Shown: positions 40,569 through 52,384 of the stretch, piece by piece
Layout of the letters: each line of letters starts with the position of its first letter
How positions within the stretch are numbered: position 1 is the first letter of the stretch
Source: Prorocentrum cordatum
Lineage: Eukaryota; Sar; Dinophyceae; Prorocentrales; Prorocentraceae
Reading direction: 5' to 3'
Assembly: GCA_963575745.1 (NCBI GenBank)
Contig: CAUYUJ010016309.1
Coordinates: 125,002-189,001, forward strand
Length of the DNA: 64,000 nucleotides
The notes under the pieces: model-generated
Database searches by the model: none
What the model was told of the DNA's origin: nothing
Seen by the model: only the letters and a program-made list of their open reading frames with translations
Position numbers and translations under genes: made by a program

Positions 40569-40569
40569 T

Positions 40570-42000
40570 GATCGCAAAGCTGTCGCAGCCGCGGCAGCTC
40601 TGCTCTTCTTCACCTTCGGCGTGGTGGAGTACAAGAGCGAGGGCGTCACCAATGCGCCATCTCCGAGCCGGGCTATACGCGCACGGTGAGACGCGACCGC
40701 GTTACGGAAGGTTTCCCTCTCTCCAACATTTGTTGGGACGAGCTTGTCTTCGAGCTGGGGCGACCTCGTCTACCACCCCAACGTCGAGCGCGCGAGGAAC
40801 TTCAACCGCTACTGGGGCGTCCTCATGTACCACTCCATTGTCGAGCGAGCACACGAGGAACCTGACCGCTATTGCCACCACGACTACACCTTCCACCTCG
40901 GCTTCCACAGCCTACGTTCGAGGAGACGCGACCGACCCCTGCATCTCCGAGGTCGAGGAGCGCCGAGTCGTGAACCTCCCCCGACTTCTTGCCGCTCGTG
41001 GAAAGGCGACTCGCACCATCGCTACATCGCGGCGAACCACCGCCTCCTTCGTCTCACCCAGCCGCTTCCACTACTTGAGCCTCGCCATCCACGGGCCCCT
41101 GGCTATCGCCGCAGGCGTGATCATCGGCCGCGTGCTGCGGGAGCGGGAGGGCGACCAGACCAGAGGTCCCACCTGGGACCTGTTGGGCATGTGCCATATC
41201 GCGACTGGATCCGCGAGGCACTCGCTCGGCCCAGCGCCCATTTTGGGCGGGCGACGCCCTCCCGGCACGCAGCCGCCCTGCAGGGAGGTCGTCAAAGGTC
41301 TCGCCCGCGCCGTTGCCATTGCGCCGCGCGGGCGGCGCCCGCAGTCGCTGGACTGTGGCGCGGAGGTCAGCGGTTCGAGGGCCGACCCGCTTGTGCACCT
41401 GCCGTACAACTTGGCGCGGGAGTTTGCAGGTCTCGACGAGCGCCAGTTACGGCGAGGGTTTGAATTCGTGGACTTCCGAGTCCACCCCGGCGAGAGTATA
41501 GGCAGCGCTCTGGCGAGGTGGGGGGCCCCAGTGGAAGCCGACGCTGCAGGCTTCGGGCTCGACCGCTCCCAACCATGATTTACGACGTTGGTTCGAGCCC
41601 TCCGTGCCCCGCCGAGCGACGTGAACATCCAGAACCTCGACAAATATACCTTTCCCCAAGGCGTGGTTCACGGAGCCGAAAATGAGGGCCCTGAGAAGCA
41701 TGCTTCGTTGCGCATGCTGGAGGTATTGCGCGTCGTGCCCGCGATGGTGTTCGAGGCGCTGGCGCGCGCGCGGCAAGTGTCGCGTGCTGTCCAATGCCGA
41801 CCTCTTTCCGACAGTCTCCGTAGTGGCCCCGGGCCATCTTCTCTACCATTGCTCTTCGCACAGGCTTTGAGGAGATGCTCGAGGGCAGCATCCGCGCCTC
41901 CATGTGCGAGAACGGCGCCGTGCCGTCGCGCGGCAAGGACGGTGCCGCCCCTGCAAAGTGCTTGTGCCGGGTGGTCGACCTCCCCGTCGGCCGACATGGT
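40570..42000 (+). pseudogene. Copia gag region with an N-terminal membrane segment
   Basis: Just inside the LTR, VAAAAALLFFTFGVVEYKSE gives a hydrophobic helix, followed one frame shifted by AISEPGYTRTVRRDRVTEGF and SNICWDELVFELG. A Ser/Thr-rich linker and a second hydrophobic stretch (LAIHGPLAIAAGVIIGRVLR) follow. From about 41395, REFAGLDERQLRRGFEFVDF and RVHPGESIGSALARW match the copia gag core (PGES). Next are AGFGLDRS and, shifted, LVRALRAPPSDVNIQNLDKY, the usual (L)RALRxP helix. At least three frameshifts occur. Confidence 0.6.
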
Positions 42001-43379
42001 TTCATCCGCAGAGCGAGAACGCATGCGCCTCCACTAGACCTCTGATGAAAGGAGCCGTTGACGAGAATCGGATTATACCAGAGAGGAAACTGACATCTCC
42101 AATTGTTTTCCTCCACCTTACAAACCTCCATGCCGCCCAGCACGAGACCCCCCGGGTGCTGTGCCGCCGCCGCGACGACCACCTACAGCGCCAGGGCGTC
42201 CGACGCCGTCTCCGGGACCTCTAGGGCGCACGCGGGTGCGATCACTTATGGGGAGCCGCGAAGACAGTGCCGAGACGTACGCGGTCGACTTCTGCGGGCT
42301 TGCACCCACCCCGCTGGGTGGTTCGATTCCGTCGAAACTGGCGTTTACAGCATGTACTCATCATGTTCCAGTGCCTGAAGATCTTCCGATGCCGCGAGAC
42401 CCCTGGGACGTGTGGCGACCGACCCCCCTTGGACGAGCTGGCCCGTTTTGACTGGCTTGGCTGGGCAGGTTCGAACAGACGCAGCGACCGCCAGCAACGC
42501 AAGCTTCCGAGTCCACTTTTGCCCCTGTTGTAAGCCAGCGGCCACCCCGCCCACCCTCGGCGGCCGCGGTCCATGGGCGCGCGGTCGAACGATGTAAATC
42601 GACCACGACGCTGGCGTTCATCATGCAATTAGTCGACTGGGGGTTCGACGCCGGCGAAGCCCGCGACGGGCCCCGACTTCCGCGCCGGGCTGACGGGGCG
42701 CGCGACGAACATCATATACGCCATGGCCGGCACCTTCGCGGCCCGAGCCGCCGCGGGAGCACTGCGACAGCGAGGCGTGCCGAGGACATCGGGGGGCCGG
42801 GCCCATTTCATGTCATTCCTAGACGCCGTGCCCCGCGACCGACGACCGCGCGCCGCGCGCGCGTTCCATTTTCGCGCGTCCACGTTCTATGGATTTGCAG
42901 CGTCCATGCGTCGTCCACTTGATCCGCCGGCCTTTCCAGGCGCGTTTGGTCGACAAACCCTGGAAGGCCACCCGTCGACCCCCTGTCTGGCGGGGCTAGT
43001 GACAGGCATGCGCGCGAGACCTCCGACGAGATGCGCCAGGCGTCCGCGACGAGGGTGCGCCAATGCCGCGGGCCGCCTGCGATCCCATCGAGTGCGATGA
43101 AGACCAGCCACCGGCGGCTCGAGGTACGTCAGTGCAACAAGTCAACGCAGCATTCTTTCCAAGCGTCCATGCCATGCGCGCTTCCCAGCAGATGGCCACG
43201 CGGGCAACCTGATTGGCATCGGACTGCAACGACGCCGGGGGCAGGGCCGCGGCCGAGGAGAAGCAGGCGGGGGGCGCTGGAGCGCGGCATCGGGCGAGCA
43301 TCGCGGAGTCGCGACCTCGAAGTGCAGCTGCAGTATTGGCGCAACGGCGGAACGCCAATCGGCGGCCAGACCAGACATG
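42001..43379 (+). pseudogene. Copia gag-to-protease linker, undefined
   Basis: GC-rich DNA with shifting open frames. No domain can be named by eye. Position between gag and the RING-like segment suggests the remainder of gag or a nested insertion. Confidence 0.3.
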
Positions 43380-43575
43380 GCTGTCGCGCGACGCGACGGC
43401 AACGACCAAGTCTGTTCGATATGTCAGGAAAACCTCGACCTTGGAGCGCTTTTGGTACGACTGCGATGCGCCGCCTGCTCCGCGAGGGGCGATGGCATGC
43501 TGCGATGGTGCCGTGGATAGGATGGTTCTCCTGATTGTCCGAACTGTCGCGCGCGCGAGGTTGCCAAGGTGCTGT
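43380..43575 (+). pseudogene. RING-like zinc finger in the copia polyprotein
   Basis: The frame reads DGNDQVCSICQENLDLGALL and VRLRCAAC, then after a stop PDCPNCRAREVAKVL. The CxxC...CxxC...CPxC arrangement resembles a RING finger (C-x2-C...C-P-x-C); the central His/Cys region falls where the frame is broken. The role in the element is unknown. Confidence 0.4.
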
Positions 43576-43849
43576 CCCCGCGCCCAGGTGCCGCGCCAAT
43601 GGGAAGACGTTGCAGCGCCGTTCGTTGCTGTGCAACAACAACGCGACCAACAACGACCAGAGCAGCAATCGTCCTCTTACGCAGAATCTCCGAGTGTACT
43701 ATCCGATGCAGGACGGCGCCGCAACGTCATGTATACCTCACAGCAGATAGACGCTTTGACTGCGACTCTGGACTCCGACCTGTCACGCCTGACGCTGGGC
43801 GAGTTCGCGCGGGCGACTCCATGATAGCGCGGGAACGCGATTCCTGAAA

Positions 43850-44335
43850 TCGACCGCGTCAAGACCACCTCGAGAACCAAGCTGCCGAATGGCCGACCGA
43901 CCGTCAATGTCAGTTGATTTGAATTCTTGTATCAGTTTCATTGGTGACCAGGCCCTTGACTCGAGCGCCAGTTTAATTCCGCCGTTGCCAGGTCTGTCTT
44001 GGTGACTACTGTGTCATGTAGGGCGAGCAGGCTTCACGTGAAAAGGTGTGGGACAGGGGTCGGCTCCTTGCGACTACGTGGCTGCTGTGCCAATTGCAGT
44101 AAGTGCCGGGCCAAGAGCCAGGTGGACCTCTTCGCAGCCAACGCGGCCGCGGGCTCCCGTTGACGGCAACTCTCGGTCAAGTGTTTGCGCGGGACGGGCG
44201 CTGTCCTGCCTTGCCGGGCGGGGGGAGTGATTCTTATTTCTCTGTGGCGACAATCGACGGCAGACACCCCGCCCATGTTGGAGTCGCCCAGTGGGCGTCT
44301 CTTTGTCCCGCGTGACCCTTTGGATATGAAGGGTG
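43850..44335 (+). pseudogene. Copia retropepsin-like protease region
   Basis: After KLPNGRPTVNVS and a stop, the shifted frame gives SVDLNSCISFIGDQ, where D(L/T)(N/G)(S) may be a damaged DTG active site followed by the IG element. Then GQGSAPCDYVAAVPIAVSAG, a strand pair common in these proteases, and ESPSGRLFVPRDPLDMKGGG, matching the usual PSGHLxxP end. Catalytic Asp is present; the glycine is not. Confidence 0.45.
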
Positions 44336-47064
44336 GCGGCAGCGTCGACCAAGTTGGGCGCGCGACCTTCCTGCTAGACAACCGTCGGACTGAAGCGGAG
44401 GTCGCGGATGCCATTTTGATTCGAGGACACTGGGCCCAATCGCCCTCTTGAGTTGTTCGACGGGGACAGGCTGCTGCTCGCCAGGCAGCAGCTTGTTCCA
44501 GCCGGGGCCGCGCGCTTCGTGCAGCGCAACATGCGCCCGAGTTACAGAGGGTATGTGCACGGCCTGCGCCACTCCCTGCCGATATCAAATTACGTGCGTG
44601 ATCGGATTTGCCTTGAAGGGCGAATGGCTTCTGACTGTCGGCAACGCATGGCGATTTTCCATTCGAGAAGACGCGTTGCCCTGGGTCAACACGCCATGTG
44701 ACTGGCGCGCCCGTGCTCCACAAACGGTCTGGGCCGCGCTGGCAGGAACTCCGGATTATGATTGCCACGGCCTGGGGCGTCAATAATGGGCATCGTGATA
44801 TGTGTGAACTTTTATTCGATATGGGTTTCAGTGCTGTACGCATGAGGCTTTGTCGGTTTGGCCTCAAATTTGCCGCCGCCAATGTGGCGCCGGGCGGCGC
44901 GCGCGTCCCCTTGGCCACTGCGCAGGGGAGACCGTCGCGCACATGGTAGTGTATCTGCTCGTCTAGCAGCAAAGAACATGTGCTAGACTGGCGTAGTACA
45001 ACGGAGCACTGCTGCAGCAGATGTGGACAGGAAGTGCTCTTGGAGTTGGCGGATTACTTCATCCAGCGACTACTCCGACAGATGACGGTAGTTCACGCTT
45101 GCCTCGGCATGCGCGAGAGCAGTGACTGGCGCTGCCCGGAGATGTCTGACTGGAACGTGTCTGCAAAAGGAGCTACTCTTCAACGCCGACATGTGCAACC
45201 AGGTCGCGCAGGACATCTTGGCCAATGACGCCCCAATCGGGAGCGACTGGGAGGGGGGTCTCCCGCCCGTAGCGCAGGACCTCATTGCGCGGCTGGTTTG
45301 CAGCAGGGGGGGGGAGGCCGCCGACTACCATCAAACAAGGAAGCGACGCTAGGTCGTCATCCTAGAGCCGAATCTCCTCCCTCCGACTTTGGCCGATAGT
45401 CGTGCTCTTGTTCGTTATTCTGTTATACTCGCATGCGCGCGCACTTCTGCCGGTCATGGAAAACGCGGCGGCGCCTCCCGCCGACGTTCGCATGCAATGG
45501 AAGGGAAACGCATGAATGGCAAGGAAGCCCGTATCAAGCCCAGGGAATTCCCAAATTTAGGGAAGATGGCAGTGGCAATTTTCGGCCGCATTAGCGGCTT
45601 GATTAGACAGGCAGAACCCTCATGATGCACGATGTCTTTCTTTGAAGATCTTACAGCAGCGATGGGGATCCCGACTACGAGGACATCTTGATTGACATCT
45701 ACGCCCGCAGCATACCTCGATACGCCCACATTGTCAACATTGTCTCCTCCCTCTGCTATGGGCCAGATGATTATCGATATATTTATGAATTATGCAGAGG
45801 AAGAGGTGGCATTTCTGAGGTCGCGTCTGCATGGGGATTCTCTCGTGCAGGGGATTCAGACATCGCGGTCGCCATCGTGGACTTTGGCGACCCAACTGTC
45901 CAACGTGCCCTCGAATATTTTGTCGAGACGTGTCTTGTATTAGTAACGATTCTCCACCCCCGTTGCAGGGCGACAGGCCCGGCCTTTGTGTTCAGTTGCA
46001 ATGCAAGCGACCACGTGCAAAATCAGCATGAGGCGGATCTTCCACGCGTGCGATAGCGAGGTCGCGCCGCCCCACTGCAAGAACGACTGGGCCCATGCTG
46101 GCCGCGGGAACAGACTGCTGCCAAGCAGCCGTGGACCCAAGTACAGAGAAGAGCTCCACATTGCAGATCAGTCTCCGACAAGTGCACGGCGAATCTCAAG
46201 GGCAATCATGGCATGCCCGTGCGATGGCCGACCGAGATTGCTGCGAACCGTTGGGCGTTGCCCGATCTTTTCCCTGGAAGGCCGGTTCAATGAACGTCGC
46301 GATCGCAGGCGACCTTGCAGCGAGGAGCTCACGGTGGCCGCCCACTACACCATGACGCTGTGCCACGTGTTCGTCCACGCCGTGACCTCGCTGAAGCCTG
46401 CGGCGCCCCATCGCAAACCGTCTCGGGGGAACTCGAACCTATCTGCTCGATGTCGACATCTCCCCGCCAGAGCAACTAGCGGCGCGGGCCCAATCGGGGC
46501 GATTCGGATTGTTAATCCACCGCTGCTCGGCAGAGCGCCGCCGGCCGGACGCGGCTGTCTCGGACGCGCCGATCACTCCTGAGCCAGCGGCCCCTCGCAT
46601 TCCATGGGCCCCCACGCGCGCGGACATTGCGACGCGATATCGGTCCATTACACACGTGAAGCGTGTATATGATAATGCAGCAAGAGAGAGCCTGGCCACG
46701 GCTACATCGCCGGCGAATGCCGGTGCGTTCAACCTCTCAGCTGGCTTGCGGGCCACGAAGTTCCCGCGCCCCTTGGGCGCGAGGCCGGCGGGGCCCCCTT
46801 TGGAATGCTTGGACCAGGTGGGGTGGCGGTCCTTCTCGTCCACAGGAAGATCAGGAGCTCGTCCTAGACTGGCGCGACTTCGCGCAACTGGCGATGAGTG
46901 ACGCCCCGATCTTCGGTCCGTGGTGCCGGCCCAAGTGCTCTGCCATATTCATATAGAGCCAACGTTCAGTCCAGTCGCGGCGTTCAGGGGCGCCGACTCC
47001 GCGGCGATCAACACGGGCCGCCGCGAAATGCATCGGAGGTTTTTGTTGTGCGGAGGAACGCAAG
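44336..47064 (+). pseudogene. Copia protease-to-integrase region, undefined
   Basis: Mixed open frames such as FDGDRLLLARQQLVPAGAAR (44450), FVQRNMRPSYRGYVHGLRHS, and HYTMTLCHVFVHAVTSL (46340) look like broken coding sequence, but no domain is certain. At 2.7 kb this region is longer than the usual protease-integrase spacing, so a nested insertion is possible. Confidence 0.35.
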
Positions 47065-47925
47065 ATGCGCCATGTCTTACACTGGGTGGGCTCGCATGGT
47101 GTATCACTCAACGTGTCCGAGCCCATCGTTGACGTGTGTCGCGAATTCCTGGCGCGGGGGCTCCCTGGCACGTCCGCGGTTTTATTGCCGAGCTTGCCGG
47201 GCCAATTTAATGGCGAGGTGGGATGCGACCTGTTCTTCTCTAGAAAGCGCATCGATTTCCGCGTGTTCGACCAGTGCATCAGGTGCGCCGGTGGATGTTG
47301 TATCCCTGGCAAATTCAAGGGCGCCCTTTCGGGTGCATGCTGCAACTGCTAGGTGAAGTGCAACCGCGCTGCAAAAGTATTATACTGTCATGGCGAATGA
47401 GGTCTCAGCGACGACGACGCCAGATGCCACTCTGAACGCGTCGGGGGAAGACATCCGCATTCGAGCTCCTGCACAGTATGCCGCCGCTATTGAGGCCCGA
47501 TGCGGCACGCTCCGTGGTGATGTGCGTGCTCCGGGAAGGGGGCCGCTAGGGGCATGCTATCCCTTTCGCTTTCCACGGACTACTGGCCGAAACATTGTTC
47601 GCCTGCAACGCTCCTGTCTTCTATTGCGGAAGTTCCCCGCGCAGCGCCGATTCCGGCAGACAGCCGCCAATGTTTCTTTTCTTTGGGTGATCAGACCGTG
47701 AAGCGCCCGAGATTGCGGGCCAGGGGCGCGGGCGCCGCGTCCGCGAGATTTCCCTTGCGGCCCAGACGCATGGGGCTCTCAAGGGGAAGGCAGCGGCATA
47801 ATCTTCCGAGTTGGCGACCTGGTGGCCCGCCGCCGGCCAGCCGCCACGAACTTCGGCAACGGTGGATGGGTGGGCCCATCTACGCGCGCCCCTTTTCAAT
47901 GAGGAAAGGCGTCTGGTAGGCATGT
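47065..47925 (+). pseudogene. Copia integrase
   Basis: The frame at 47190 reads LPGQFNGEVGCDLFFSRKRI and DFRVFDQCIRCAGGC, the integrase core with its first catalytic Asp (CDLFF). At 47430, GEDIRIRAPAQYAAAIEARC and GTLR carry the RAPxQxxxIEAR motif including the catalytic Glu. Shifted twice, the line continues FACNAPVFYCGSSPRSADSG and RQPPMF (the NGxSPxxxxxGRQP motif), then FRVGDLVARRRPATTNFG and GGWVGPS, the integrase C-terminal GDLVxxxRP...GWxGP strand. At least three frameshifts. Confidence 0.75.
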
Positions 47926-48739
47926 CTGGGCGCAGAAACTGAAGAGTTCAATTTCCCGATGCGACTGGCCTTGTTTACTGCGGTGTTCACGTTCGGGGAG
48001 TTTGGCATGGATAGCATGATGTATCATATTGCCGCTTTCTGATATAACAAACAGCGGGCCAATATTGTCATTTCCTGCTGGCTTGCAAGGGAGCCGGCCG
48101 CGTCGCGCTAATCTACATCGGCTTCCGTGTCCAGCCTGGCGTCCGCCAAAGCCCATCCCTCGTAACGTTCGGGACATCGCTGGTAGCTTGCACGATCGCC
48201 TCACGCAGCTCCTAAGTGCAACTCTCGCCCGCTCGATCGCCGAGGACCTCGCTCGATTCACAGAGCTTGCCAGTGGACCTCAGGGCGGCGGCGACAGCGG
48301 AAGCGCGAACCTCCCCGAGACTCAGACTGAATCTGAGCGCGGGGGTGGCCGTCTATTTACAACCGAAGTGGGTGAGTGTGAACGCGAGATGGGCGCCATG
48401 ATCAGGCGCGGTTGGTACCAGGCACGCATGGATATTGGACACCAGTACTTGTAATCAGATACCTGCAGTGAACAACTGCAGTCCCTCTATTCGAGACCCG
48501 CCCTTGTCATGCCTGCAAATGCTGTACTTGTGTCACATGAGAATGAAAAACCATTTTCGATCAGGACTCCATGCGCCTACGCGAGCAAGAGCAGAGTGGC
48601 GTCCTGTTGTCCGATCATCGATCGGGCTGCTAGAGAGGTGCTCAACAATAACGATACTGAAGACCACCGCGACCTCGACTCCGACGAGCACGGCAGACAT
48701 GCCGACCTCTGCTTCCGCGACGAGATGGCAAGGGTGGTA
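47926..48739 (+). pseudogene. Copia integrase-RT linker
   Basis: Open frames including NVRDIAGSLHDRLTQLLSAT (48160) and EDLARFTELASGPQGGGDS, followed by a frame with DEMARVVLDERHLSSALPGE. Consistent with the poorly conserved linker of copia pol. No separate gene. Confidence 0.4.
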
Positions 48740-49075
48740 TTGGATGAACGACATTTGAGCTCCGCTCTCCCTGGCGAGTTGCCCCCCGTTCGCGTCTATG
48801 CACCGGCGGAAGTCAAACGAGCTGTGGTGGTCATGGAGCAATGCCTGCCTAGCAGACAGGTCATTGTCAACAACCCTAAACAGGCATCTTCCGCACTCCT
48901 GGCTGAACTCAAAATATGGCTGGACAGCGGGTGCTTCGCCGTGCAGTTGTCGCCTAAGGCTCAGACTGTCAAGACCTCAGGGTCTGTTCCCCGACCAGAA
49001 CTTGTCTCTGTATGGGGTCCCAGCCCAGCGGATTCACATGGTTAGGTGAAGTGTGCCGCCGATTTCCGCGGTCCG
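48740..49075 (+). pseudogene. Copia reverse transcriptase, N-terminal segment
   Basis: The frame reads YAPAEVKRAVVVMEQCLPSR, then SALLAELKIWLDSGCFAVQL and SPKAQTVKTSGSV. The ELxxWLxxGCF...A element is the start of the RVT_2 domain of copia elements. The frame ends at 49045 and a minisatellite follows at 49078. Confidence 0.6.
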
Positions 49076-49077
49076 CC

Positions 49078-49918
49078 CAGGTGCCGTATGGCCGTATAGC
49101 CGTATGGCCCTGTGGCCCTATAGCCTTATAGCCCTATCGCCCTACAGCCCAATAGCCCCACAGCCCCGTAGAACTTTAGCCCTATAGCCCCATATAGCGC
49201 AATAGCCTTATAACCCTAAAGCCCAATGGCCCCATAGCCTTCTAGCCCATATAGGTCTATATGTTTTTAGCCCTATGGCCCTACCGCCTTAGAGTCTTAG
49301 AGATCTATAGCCCTATGGCCCACTAGCTCTATAGCCCCATGGCCACATAGCCCTATAGCCGTATAGCCCAATAGCCCCATAGCCCTACAAACCTATATCC
49401 CTAAAGCCCTATGGCCCTATAGCCTTATAGCCTTGTAGTCCTGCGGCCTTAAACCCCCTATAGCGCTATAGCCCTGAAGCTCTATGCGCCAATCGCCGTA
49501 TTGCCCTGAAGCCCCTATAGCGCAATAGCCTCGTAACCCCATAGCCCAATGGCCCCTTAGCCCCACAACCCTACAACCTCCTAGCCTTACATCCCTATAG
49601 CCCTAACGCCCTAGAGCCCGATAGCTCAATGCGCCTATAGCCCTATTGCTCCATGGCCCTATATCCTCAGAGCCCTCCTATAGCCTAATAGCCCACTACT
49701 CTCATAGACTCATAGCCCTGCGGACCTACAGCCGTGCAGCCCCATGGCCCCAGAGCCGCATAGCCCCAAAGCCCCATGGCCTTACAGCCATATAGCCCCA
49801 TGGCCCTATAGCCCTATAGCCCGATAGCCTTATAGACCTATAGCACTATGGCCCCATAGCCCTAAAACCCCATATCCCTATAGCCCAATAGCCCAATGGC
49901 CCCGTGGCCCGATAGCCA
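49078..49918 (+). repeat. CCCTATAGC minisatellite inside copia RT
   Basis: About 840 bp of degenerate 9-bp units (CCCTATAGC, with CCCAATAGC, CCCATGGC and similar variants). It separates RT N-terminal and catalytic segments. Confidence 0.9.
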
Positions 49919-50767
49919 GAACAAATCTGCGATTGTTTTTTCTTCGGTATCACGTACAAGCTGGAGTTCGTACAGGCAGAGTCTGCAGAGATGGAAAACA
50001 TCACAGATGTCGCGTGCATTGGGTTTTCATTTGCCAGAAAGCTTTCTCCTGAAAACATTGCCTGCCACGATGCGACGTGCTTCTCGACGCCTGTTGGTCT
50101 TTGAAGCAGCTTGTCGCCAAGACTGAACTCTGGCCAGCCCGACATGGCCTCGGCTTTCCCGAGATATGGCCGAAGCTACTGGTGAACAGGGGCGTATCGT
50201 ACGCTTTATTCTACCCCCTGGTAGTGCCGCCTCTCCGCGCCTTGCCCAGCTTCGAGGACCGCGTCGAGCCGCGACGCCTTTTTGAATTCGTCAGGGCCGC
50301 CGCCGGTGACATGGGCGCCCCCGGCCCCGCGTGCTTCGACTCTCCGTTTCAGGAAGACCGTGGAAAGCATCGGCCTAGAGCGCGCGCCGCGCGATCAGGC
50401 GTTCGAGGCCGCCCAGGGCCTGTTCGCAGCTTAGCACGTTGACGACGTGTGTATGTGCGGCAAGAAGTCCCGCATAGATGTTGACGTCAAACGGTCTGAG
50501 CAGGTGTTCTAAGTCAAGTTGAACAAACATACGCATACACGTTGTGTCGTCAGGTACACCAAGACGGAAGAGGGTGATGTTGTCTTGGGCCATGACGAAT
50601 ACAACAAACAAATTCCGTCCGACTGCACATCCCGGTGTTACGGGGTTCCCCAGAAACAGCGGCTAGTAAGGTTGTCAGTGACGAGTTTGTTAGCTCGCGG
50701 GAGGCCTTGGCGCATTTTGCACGCGCCCAATTCTGGGCCATGGTCTGTTTATGTAGCACGTATGCGT
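49919..50767 (+). pseudogene. Copia reverse transcriptase, catalytic segment
   Basis: Near 50400 the frame reads DQAFEAAQGLFAA, an in-frame TAG, then HVDDVCMCGKKSRIDVDVK. HVDDV is the catalytic motif of copia RT (Asp codons 50441-50446). It is followed by VRYTKTEEGDVVLGHDEYNK, the post-catalytic strand and the Q/DxxYxxxL element. An earlier frame at 49946-50100 (ITYKLEFVQAESAEMENITD) is open but not assigned. Confidence 0.65.
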
Positions 50768-50793
50768 GTATATATATATATATATTATACAAT

Positions 50794-50835
<42 letters not shown>
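50768..50835. repeat. AT microsatellite
   Basis: (TA)n with a short interruption, inside the RT-RNase H part of the element. Confidence 0.95.
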
Positions 50836-50837
<2 letters not shown>

Positions 50838-51343
50838 TATACACACGGATTGGCTCGTTGCAGCGTCTTCAGACACCGAGTAGACTGAATCCCCCTGCCC
50901 GCTGACTGCTGCAGGAACCCAAGAAGATAACTCACCGCGCCATGGCTCCGATGGCACGGTAGACCTGCGCAGCGACCCCGGGAATCGGAGGCTCACCGGT
51001 AACGGGGACGACGAGATTGCTGCGCCGTGGAAACACGAGCAGCAAAGAAGAAGTCATGCATTGCGCAGACAGCCTCTGCAGGTCTCATCGTCTCCAAGTC
51101 TGGCCCAGCTACGCTGCCGAAGCACTTGCCGCTGCTCGCGGCGTGGATGAGTGTTGCCCTACTCTGGTGGCAACTTTGCATGAGGTCATCGCGGGGCCTC
51201 CTGAGTCCTTCGGATCTCTAGCGCCGCCGTGAATGCGCTGGGCTCGATGCCGAAGTCTCCCTAGCGATTGCCGCCGAGGCACTCTACAAGTGTCTTTTCG
51301 GTAAAGTTCTCAAGACAGCTGCTGGGAAGACCCTGTTGGGCAA
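50836..51343 (+). pseudogene. Copia RNase H region, undefined
   Basis: Broken frames (for example EEVMHCADSLCRSHRLQVWP) lie where RNase H should be. The words SLAIAAEALYKCLFGKVLKT may be the SxAEAExxA helix with damage. Assignment is by position. Confidence 0.35.
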
Positions 51344-51540
51344 ATGAGCAGTTTGAAGAAATTCGTGGACCTCGACATCAGCGACAACGCGCAGTGGTGC
51401 GACGCCCGTGACATGACGGTGGATGGCCGCGCCAAGTGTACAATCGACCGTGCTCTGCTCCTGCAGGTCATGGCGGGCAACTGGAGCTACACGCGCGAAG
51501 TCAAGTCATGCGCGCCATGCCGAGGCAACAAATCCTCCGT
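51344..51540 (+). pseudogene. Copia pol C-terminus
   Basis: The frame reads WCDARDMTVDGRAKCTIDRA and LLLQVMAGNWSYTREVKSCA. The DGxxKxxIDRxxLLxVMxGxxxY pattern is the C-terminal tail after RNase H in dinoflagellate copia elements. It lies about 480 bp before the 3' LTR-like repeat, as expected. Confidence 0.5.
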
Positions 51541-52020
51541 CGCCGACAGGTGGCTGCCGCGGCTTCTCACATGCCTTCATGGACCCCACAGAAGTGGAGG
51601 ATTGCTCAGTTGCGGCCTCTCTGCGAATCAGGGAGGGGCGCCTTCTCGATGGCCCCGCGCAGAGCTTTCGCGGGCCCGCGACTGCTCAGAAGCGAGCGCG
51701 TTTCCGCGCTACTTCCGCATGCTGCGGTCGCGGAATCGCGACTTCGTGATCTACGCCTGGTTGTCGCGGCCACGCGGCCTGGGAGCAGCCCTCATCAGTC
51801 CGTTCCTGGGCTTCCAGGACTGACTCCCTGGTCTCTTCTGCATGCGCTGCACTTTCCACTCTGTTCTTGCCCACTACATTTCTGTGTTAGCTGGCCGGGC
51901 GCGTGGAGACGTGGCCCAGCTCCCCGCACTTCGTTTTGTTGGTTGTGTATTGTCGATATCTTAATCGCTGCCTTGTGCTTGCATGCATGTTGGCAACGGC
52001 CGAGCTTCGCCCCACTCCTC

Positions 52021-52237
52021 GACTTTGAGGGTGCGCCCTGAGGGCATATAGCATTGTGCTCGACCGCCGCCGCCATGGCCCAAGGCGGCGCCGCCCAATT
52101 TGCCAGCGTCGCCTGTGGCGCTTGATTTGTGGCGCTGGGTGGGAGAAGAGGCTTTTCTCCCATCTCATCGCCGCCGCCATTGCATCTTCCCTCTTCAGAC
52201 TCAATCCTACCATGCAATGGCGACCCCATCTCCGACT
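52021..52237 (+). repeat. 3' LTR-like repeat of the copia element
   Basis: Counterpart of 40350-40568: GACTTTGAGGGTGCGCCCTG, GAGGGCATATAG, AAGGCGGCGCCGCCC, ACCATGCAATGGCGACCCCA in the same order and spacing. Differences are scattered, with a few small indels. Confidence 0.65.
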
Positions 52238-52384
52238 CTCTGCATTTTTCCTGGGCAACACCGTTGCGCGCCCGCATCGCGCGACGCGCCGACGGCCCGC
52301 CCGCCGACCCCCTCGACGTGGCGCTGAGCAGCAACTTTGGCGCCCGTGGCAGGCTGCTCTGCGTTGGCACTGGGGCCCGCTGCG

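Larger units (their letters stand above)
40350..52237 (+). mobile_element. Degenerate Ty1/copia-like LTR retrotransposon
   Basis: Two similar repeats of about 218 bp (40350-40568, 52021-52237) in direct orientation bracket domains in copia order on one strand: gag (40570-42000), RING-like (43380-43570), protease (43855-44330), integrase (47065-47925), RT (48740-50620), pol C-terminus (51344-51540). Copia order is defined by integrase preceding RT. Frames shift every 50-200 bp, stops interrupt RT, and a minisatellite splits RT, so the copy is dead. A target-site duplication was not found. LTR similarity (roughly three quarters by eye) suggests an old insertion. Confidence 0.7.

Noticed and set aside
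49078-49918. CCCTATAGC array considered as telomeric repeat
   Set aside because: The period is 9 and degenerate, it is embedded in a copia element, and it does not match the TTTAGGG-type plant/algal telomere unit.
16784-50434. Recurrent in-frame TAG codons (3591, 16784, Zn finger near 33387, 50432) considered as stop-codon reassignment
   Set aside because: All lie in decayed elements or doubtful fragments that also have frameshifts and other stops. Single-base decay explains them, and the sample is too small.
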